A DNA stretch of 64,000 nt, taken from positions 59,372,001 through 59,436,000 of the forward strand of contig CM070903.1 in the NCBI GenBank assembly GCA_036417435.1, in the 5' to 3' direction. Of this stretch, positions 61,479 through 64,000 are shown piece by piece. Positions within the stretch are counted from its first letter, which is position 1. Each line of letters starts with the position of its first letter. Below the pieces are notes generated by a model. The model saw nothing but the letters and a program-made list of their open reading frames with translations, was not told the DNA's origin and ran no database searches. Made by a program: the position numbers and the translations under genes. The DNA is from Inia geoffrensis. Its lineage: Eukaryota > Chordata > Mammalia > Artiodactyla > Iniidae.

Positions 61479-61890
61479 CAACTCAAATATTAAGCCTACA
61501 GTGATGAATGAGCTAGATATTGTTGAAGGTGGATAGTAGAGGGAGGGAAGGGGATGAAGATTTTAAAAAGGAGATTAAACGGAAACATTTGAAGTGTTTG
61601 GAGAATTGATAAATCAAGAAAGGTCTCACTGAGTGCTAGTATGTGCTAGGATCAGCACTGGGATATACAAATAAAGAATTGAATTTGAGAGGAAAATCAG
61701 GCATTGTTAACCTAGGTTTCATCTGGATTTATACATGGGTTCATCAAAGATGATGAAAAACATCACCAGCCAAGTATCTGTGGGATTATGTGTGGGTTGA
61801 ATTCACCAGGGGTCCCAGCCTCTTCTGTCTTTTTATTCGGAGTTGTCTCCTTCTCACAAACCCACTGGCCTTCCCTCCTCTGTGTTCCAG
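61479..61890. other. Intron 2 end, upstream of second coding exon
   Basis: No repeat is recognised. The last 30 bases form the pyrimidine tract and ttccag acceptor. Confidence 0.6.
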
Positions 61891-62274
61891 GAGAGGCAGC
61901 GTCTGGAGACCATCCTCAGTCTCTGTGCTGAGTACACAAAGCCCGACAGTCACGTGTCCACTGGCACCACTGTGGCAGATGTACAGAAAATCAATAAGGA
62001 ACTGGAGAAGCTGCAACTCTCTGACGAGGAGTCCGTGTTTGAAGAAGCCCTGGTGAGCCCTGACACCAGATACAGGTGCCACCAGAAAAGCTCTCTCCAC
62101 GATGCAGACCTGGCAGGCTTCGGGAGCCTCACTCAGAGTAGCGCCAGCTTGCTTTCCCTCAGGAGCTCCAGGAATGATGAACTGATCAGGGACCTCACCA
62201 GGACTCCCCCACCGCCCTCCTCTGCCTTTCTGAAAGCTTCCAGCGAGTCCACTTATCTCAGCATCCTACCAAAG
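61891..62274 (+). CDS. PHLDB2: PHLDB2 (LL5-beta), second coding exon, residues 446-573
   Basis: This exon continues the charged helix from the previous one (ERQRLETILSLCAEY), then shows VQKINKELEKLQLSDEESVF (476-495), a serine-rich stretch and a proline run TPPPPSS (550-556), ending STYLSILPK. All match my memory of mammalian PHLDB2. The acceptor is a pyrimidine-rich tract ending ttccag at 61890 and the donor is gtaaag at 62275. The exon is 384 nt, 128 codons, phase 0 at both ends, so skipping it would keep the frame. The helix across the exon junction is probably the first coiled-coil segment; the main coiled coils and the PH domain belong to exons right of the window. Residue 573 is roughly 45% of the usual ~1,250-residue protein. 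No lesions are visible. Confidence 0.95.
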
Positions 62275-62439
62275 GTAAAGCCGCCCGCACACAGAGATTA
62301 AATTTACGGCCTGAACCGTGCATCTGCACTGGCCTAGACACTAGAGGTTTTATCCTGGTTGTTTTCCAAAATGTTTTCAGTGAAGCTTCAATTTAAGAGG
62401 TAACCAGCTAAGCAAGGTGCAGCAAATTAGGGTATTTAC

Positions 62440-63160
62440 TGTAAAGTAACAAATTTGCACTCTAGAAAATGTAGCAGTACAGAAAAGTATAAAGAAAAAC
62501 AATTTCTCTTCTCCCTGCCCCCTCCAGTTGTACACCTGAGAGAAAAACACAAAGTGTCTTACATGCCTTCCCAATATTTCTGTGCATATATGGCCGTATA
62601 TTATAAGCATAGACATACATATATACAAGTATAGTGTTCTGTACGATTTTTTTTCCCTCACTGAATGTCTGGAGCATCTTTGCATATTACTATACACAGT
62701 TCTGCCTCATTCTTTGGTTGACTAGTATTTTATTGTTTGGAAATCCTATTTAAATTGTTTCCAGTATTTTATCAACAAAATATATATGCAACAAATATTC
62801 TGGAAAATATATATTAGCACAATTGTGCAAATGTGTCTGTAGGATCACTTACTAAAAGTGGAATTCGTAGGTCAAAGAGTTTGTATATTAATCATTTTAA
62901 TCAACATTCCCAAATTATACTCTCAAAAGACTGTGTATTTCCAGGTGACACTGAGTAAGAGTTTACCCGTGCACCTTGTTATTCATACACTTGCCAAAGT
63001 TATGTATTATCAAAAATTTTTAATATGCTAAGTTAATGATGTTTTAATTTTCTTGCCTTTAATTATGCATAAAATTGGACATGTTTTCATATTTTTAGTT
63101 GTTCATTTGTATTTTGAGACACTCATGTTCTTCACCCATTTTTTTGTCTTTAGGATACCT
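62440..63160 (-). repeat. Old L1 (L1M-type) 3' region
   Basis: Antisense remnant: 3' UTR-like part (tggagcatctttgcatatta, gttctgcctcattcttt), then ORF2 C-terminal-like wording (ggtcaaagagtttgtatatt, tcatattttt...ttgttcatttgta, ttcttcacccattttt). Diverged. Confidence 0.6.
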
Positions 63161-63169
63161 TTATTATTA

Positions 63170-63356
63170 TTTATTTACCTTTAAAAATTATTGTTGATTT
63201 CCAATATTATATTAGTTTCAGGTGTACAACATAGTGATTCAATATTTTTATAGATTGTACTCCATTTAAAGTTGTTATAAAATATTGGCAATATTCCCTG
63301 CATTGGACAATCTATCCTTACATCTTATTTATTTTATACATATTTGTTTGTACCTC
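63170..63356 (-). mobile_element. L1 3' UTR fragment, cut by a retrocopy
   Basis: Antisense L1 3' end (ttagtttcaggtgtacaaca, acatagtgattcaatattttt, gtttgtacctctt), parallel to 32340-32740. It stops abruptly at the T run of the retrocopy and presumably resumes beyond the window. Confidence 0.8.
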
Positions 63357-64000
63357 TTTTTTTTTTTTTTTCCCCAGAACACAAATTTATTTGGCATTCG
63401 GATGAAATGGTACTCACAGCATCTTAAGAATTAGCGCCAACCCAACCAAAATAAACCCAAACTAAAAACCCTTAGTGAAAGGAAAACATAAACAGGCCTT
63501 GAGACAATGGCCTATAGACACCCACCCCCACCAAGCAGGTCAGCAGCTCTCACAGGAGCACGAGACTCTCAGCCAGGGCTGGTCGGGATTCGTCTGACCA
63601 CGGAGCACAACCAGATCTCATGACGGCTGGCCTGGGCAGAAGACCGACCCCACCTCTCCCTTTGCTCCCCCACCCCCACCCCCAGTGGAGCTCAGCCCCT
63701 GGGGCATTAGCTCCTGGGGACACTGCGGGCAGCAGGCAAGGCCTGAAACAGTGCTGCATGTGGGCTGAGCAACCCCGGAGCCCTGGCCTGTCCAGGAGCA
63801 AGCCCCCCTCTGGGGCCCCCACAGCCTGCTTCGGGCCACCCCCTTAGTGACTCCCACACGCCCAACTGGCCCAGCAGTCCTTCGGTCCCCAAGGAAGTCC
63901 CCAGTCCCACACATCTAGTGCCAGCCGCCCTGCCCTGTACACACAGGTCTGAGGCCTGGGCCAGAGACATGGGGGCTGGGAGGGACCCTGAGCTGTTGGG
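63357..64000 (-). pseudogene. 3' end of a processed retrocopy, source gene not identified
   Basis: On the + strand a run of 15 T (63357-63371) is followed by GC-rich sequence unrelated to the A/T-rich L1 around it. Read on the minus strand this is a transcript end: a GC-rich 3' UTR, an AATAAA signal (complement at 63386-63391), about 14 bases, then poly(A). That is the mark of a retrocopied mRNA inserted by L1 machinery. The last 600 bases show no coding frame I recognise, so probably only 3' UTR is inside the window and the body lies to the right. Source gene unknown. Confidence 0.75.

Larger units (their letters stand above)
28254..61890 (+). other. PHLDB2: PHLDB2 intron 2
   Basis: This intron lies between the two recognised coding exons, with donor gtaatc and acceptor ttccag, and is about 33.6 kb long. 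It is packed with repeats: two long L1 copies, two shorter L1 pieces, four CHR-1-type and six CHR-2-type SINEs, one solo LTR and one MIR. If retained, exon 2 would read 11 codons into the intron (VISSDLTSVFH) and stop. Confidence 0.92.
62275..64000 (+). other. PHLDB2: PHLDB2 intron 3, left part
   Basis: The intron starts at the gtaaag donor of the second coding exon and runs off the window. It contains an old L1 remnant, a younger L1 3' fragment and the 3' end of a minus-strand retrocopy. No further PHLDB2 exon is recognisable before the edge. Confidence 0.85.

Noticed and set aside
63618..63970. Minus-strand open frames of 87-98 codons in the right-edge GC-rich block
   Set aside because: Overlapping frames with no recognisable family, in what looks like the 3' UTR of a retrocopy.

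Overview
The window reads as mammalian nuclear DNA, most likely from a cetacean. It carries 14 copies of two tRNA-derived SINE types of the cetacean/hippo/ruminant lineage (CHR-1 and CHR-2 types), most with intact poly(A) tails and recognisable target-site duplications. It also holds three long L1 copies, and I saw no ruminant BovB or Bov-A2 repeats. Species cannot be fixed from sequence alone.

The only protein-coding gene I can support is the 5' part of PHLDB2 (LL5-beta) on the + strand. A CpG-island promoter with a candidate non-coding exon 1 lies at about 3.2-3.95 kb. The first coding exon is at 26905-28253 (residues 1-445) and the second at 61891-62274 (residues 446-573). Intron 1 is about 23 kb and intron 2 about 33.6 kb. 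The coiled-coil and PH-domain exons lie beyond the right edge. PHLDB2 is a PIP3-binding cortical scaffold that anchors microtubule plus ends; this window encodes only its serine-rich, largely disordered N-terminal part and the start of the first helical segment.

The rest is upstream flank and introns, built of interspersed repeats. 0-2.5 kb: old MIR and L2-like repeat. 6.3 kb: MER5A-type DNA transposon. 11-12 kb: old L1 plus a CHR-1 SINE. 12.2-17.2 kb: 5'-truncated L1 with an 11-bp target duplication. 18.7-32.7 kb: scattered SINEs around coding exon 2. 32.3-38.4 kb: older L1 with five SINEs inside it, plus a small fold-back and a filler-bearing deletion. 43.4-44.3 kb: solo retroviral LTR inside an old L1. 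47.9 kb: MIR. 50.2-50.9 kb: short L1. 51.2-58.5 kb: L1 with a complete 5' UTR and a SINE inside ORF1. 60.3, 61.2 and 62.4-63.4 kb: L1 and SINE fragments. From 63.36 kb to the edge: the GC-rich 3' end of a processed retrocopy on the minus strand.

I did not find a previously undescribed system. The points most worth a second look are a possible upstream ORF created by the exon 1/exon 2 splice and overlapping the PHLDB2 start, an L1 copy joining a 5' UTR start directly to the ORF1 C-terminus, two inverted micro-duplications, a deletion filled with SINE-like sequence, and the unidentified retrocopy at the right edge.
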